Part shown: positions 4,997 through 6,491 of the stretch, one piece after another | Numbering within the stretch: position 1 is the first letter of the stretch | How the letters are laid out: the number at the start of each line of letters is the position of its first letter | Assembly: GCA_013140785.1 (NCBI GenBank) | Contig: JABFRZ010000195.1 | Coordinates: forward strand, 1 to 6,491 | Direction: 5' to 3' | From: Planctomycetota bacterium | GTDB taxonomy: Bacteria > Planctomycetota > UBA1135 > GCA-002686595 | Length of the DNA stretch: 6,491 nucleotides | Notes under the pieces: generated by a model | What the model saw: only the letters and a program-made list of their open reading frames with translations | Told to the model about the DNA's origin: nothing | Databases searched by the model: none | Translations under genes and position numbers: made by a program

Positions 4997-6491
4997 ATGA
5001 GCTTCCAGGGCGACGTCGCCGGTATCGGTTTGGGCGAGCTGCTCCAGGGCCTGGCGCGCGGTGAACGGAACGGCGTCCTGACGCTGACGGGCAAGCACCT
5101 CTCGGCAACCGTCGGCCTCCGCAAGGGCCAGCTCTTCCTGCTGCCCGGCCCCGAGGAGGACGAAGGCATCTGGCGCGACCGCTGCGTGCGTGCCTTCGCG
5201 GACGCGCAGGACGGGAATCTCGAGCCCTCGCGACGACAGCTGATCGCGCGGGCCGCGCGCCTCGAAACCTTCTATCAGATGATCGAGGCGCCCAACCTGC
5301 ACTTCCGCTTCGATCCCGGGCAACTTCCGCCCGCACCGAGCGCGGCGGTCCGGAACGCGCAACCCGCCGCGGCCAAGGGGCACCGCAGCGTGCAGCTCGA
5401 CTCCGGCCCGGATCAGGAGTACTTCGAGGACGATTCCTCGGCCTGGGGCACGGGGATGCCGGTCGAGTACATGTTGCTCGAGCACGCGCGGATCTCGGAC
5501 GAGGTCAAGATCGGGCTCGGAGCCCAGCTCGCCGAGTTCGACCTGCCGCGCGCACTCGATCCCGACGGACAGGAGCCCGAGGTCCGCGACTTCCTCCTGC
5601 AATGCTCGGGCAGTTCCACGATCCAGGAGATCGCGGATCGCCTGGGCTGGCCCCTGTCGAAGTGCCGCGGCGTGGTCGGCGAGTACCTGCGCGCCGGACT
5701 CGTTCGCATGGCCCAGCCCCGCGAGCTGCTGGCCGCGGCCCAGCGCGAGATGGAGCTCGGCAGAGCGGGGCGCGCGGCCTCGCGCCTCGTCGGGTGGATA
5801 TGGCGTTCGGCTCCTGGCCCGCTCAGCGCGGCGGATGCCCAAGTGCTCGTGAACGAATGGCAACGCGATCGCCTGCCCAAGGTCCTCGCCTTGGTGGAAT
5901 CGCGCTGCGCGCGGGCCGTCTTGCGCCGCATCGACCGGCTGGAGAGCGATCGGCACGTCGTGCACGAGCGCTGGAAGATCCTGGTCGAGCTCCACCGCCA
6001 GGACGAGCTGACGCTGCTGCACGAGCTCTCGCTGCGCCTGGCGTCGTCGAACCCGAACAGCCGCACCTTCTCCGATCTCCTGCGCCTAGCCCACTCCTTC
6101 CATGCGCGCGGCTTGACGGGTCGCACTCGCATGCTGTTGCGCCTGTGCGCCAACCACCTGCCGGAGGGTGGCGCGATCCGCGTCGAGCTCGGGCGCCGCA
6201 TGCTCGAGGCCGGCCTGATGGCCGAGGGCAGCCGCTGGCTCCTGAACACCGCGCGCGAGCTCCTGACGAACAAGGACGGGGAAGCAGCCATGCTCCCGAT
6301 CCGGGCGGTCCTGCGGGTCGCACCGGAGCACACCGAAGCCCGCGCCCTGCTGGAGCAGGCGCAGGTGGTGCAGGTCAAGCGCAAGCGGCAGCGCTGGACC
6401 CTCGCCATCGGACTCTCGACCGGAGCGGCGCTCTCCCTCGTCGCGCTGGTCAAGTTCCATGACTACCGCGAGGCCCAGCGCTGGGTGGACA
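4997..6491 (+). CDS. DUF4388 (PatA-like) protein with winged-helix-like and membrane segments, 3' end cut
   Basis: This is an unbroken 498-codon frame running off the right edge. Residues 1-108 match a DUF4388 domain (start MSFQGDVAGIGLGELLQGLA, then NGVLTLTG, GLRKGQLFLL, and end FRFDPG), the N-terminal module of PatA-like regulators often found in gliding and signalling proteins. A proline/alanine and then acidic linker follows (about 109-150). Next is the 'LLEHARISDE' block (about 156-165) usual after DUF4388. Residues 195-238 look like a winged-helix segment (STIQEIADRLGWPLSKCR, then YLRAGLVRM). Residues 240-460 are mostly helical and resemble TPR-type repeats, without a clear consensus. 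KRKRQR (461-466) precedes one membrane segment (467-486), so the visible part is predicted cytoplasmic with the C-terminus outside. An in-frame ATG at 4919 directly abuts AGGAGG, but its 26 extra residues are Pro/Gly/Arg-rich with poor codon bias; 4997 fits the domain edge and has AGG six bases upstream. The role is probably signalling; partner unknown. Confidence 0.88.
   Translation, partial: MSFQGDVAGIGLGELLQGLARGERNGVLTLTGKHLSATVGLRKGQLFLLPGPEEDEGIWRDRCVRAFADAQDGNLEPSRRQLIARAARLETFYQMIEAPNLHFRFDPGQLPPAPSAAVRNAQPAAAKGHRSVQLDSGPDQEYFEDDSSAWGTGMPVEYMLLEHARISDEVKIGLGAQLAEFDLPRALDPDGQEPEVRDFLLQCSGSSTIQEIADRLGWPLSKCRGVVGEYLRAGLVRMAQPRELLAAAQREMELGRAGRAASRLVGWIWRSAPGPLSAADAQVLVNEWQRDRLPKVLALVESRCARAVLRRIDRLESDRHVVHERWKILVELHRQDELTLLHELSLRLASSNPNSRTFSDLLRLAHSFHARGLTGRTRMLLRLCANHLPEGGAIRVELGRRMLEAGLMAEGSRWLLNTARELLTNKDGEAAMLPIRAVLRVAPEHTEARALLEQAQVVQVKRKRQRWTLAIGLSTGAALSLVALVKFHDYREAQRWVD

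Noticed and set aside
3367..5169. Minus-strand open frame of 600 codons
   Set aside because: It is antisense to the E1-like and MocA-like genes, is Arg/Pro/Ala-rich and shows no motif. It is a by-product of high third-position G/C.
4175..6022. Minus-strand open frame of 615 codons
   Set aside because: It overlaps three well-supported plus-strand genes and has no recognisable domain.
5413..6453. Minus-strand and plus-strand open frames within the DUF4388 gene region
   Set aside because: They are Ser/Arg- or Pro/Arg-rich shadows of the unbroken DUF4388 frame that begins at 4997.
1..6491. CRISPR array, insertion sequence, phage or defence genes
   Set aside because: No direct repeats with regular spacing, no transposase, integrase or nuclease motifs, and no abrupt composition change were seen.

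Overview
The window is very GC-rich (roughly 70% by eye). Real genes show strong G/C preference at third codon positions, so long spurious open frames appear on both strands. The DUF4388 (PatA-like) multidomain protein, the PYROXD2-like oxidoreductase and the Bacillus-style extended MoeB/ThiF protein suggest a large-genome, high-GC environmental bacterium. My best guess is Planctomycetota, with Myxococcota or a related deltaproteobacterial lineage as the alternative. This is inference from gene content, not a phylogenetic result.

Layout. (1) 1-426 (+) is the C-terminal end of a COG1233/PYROXD2-like FAD oxidoreductase whose 5' part lies outside the window. (2) 441-2189 (-) is a complete SulP transporter with a STAS domain, closely resembling the dicarboxylate transporter DauA; it converges on the oxidoreductase across a 14-nt gap. 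(3) 2190-2628 is a poorly determined stretch. It holds a perfect 8-bp inverted repeat about 40 nt upstream of the transporter start, and a possible small one-pass membrane protein on the plus strand. (4) 2629-2991 (-) is a small uncharacterised protein with a C-terminal CxxCxC motif, just downstream of tRNA-His(GTG) at 3041-3118 (-). (5) 3148-4889 (+) is a two-gene operon, divergent from the tRNA: an E1-like MoeB/ThiF adenylyltransferase and a MobA/MocA-like nucleotidyltransferase, coupled by an ATGA overlap. (6) 4997 to the window end (+) is a DUF4388 protein with a winged-helix-like segment, a long helical region and one membrane segment; it is cut by the window edge.

How they fit together. 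The E1-like enzyme and the MocA-like transferase fit molybdenum cofactor chemistry: sulfur-carrier activation, then nucleotide attachment. No MoaD, ThiS or molybdoenzyme is visible to prove it. The remaining genes look like ordinary chromosomal neighbours. I see no CRISPR array, insertion sequence, phage gene, toxin-antitoxin pair or clear defence system. The items most worth a second look are the small Cys-containing protein behind tRNA-His, the inverted repeat ahead of the transporter, the overlap of the tRNA promoter with the E1-like gene, and the membrane-anchored DUF4388 protein.
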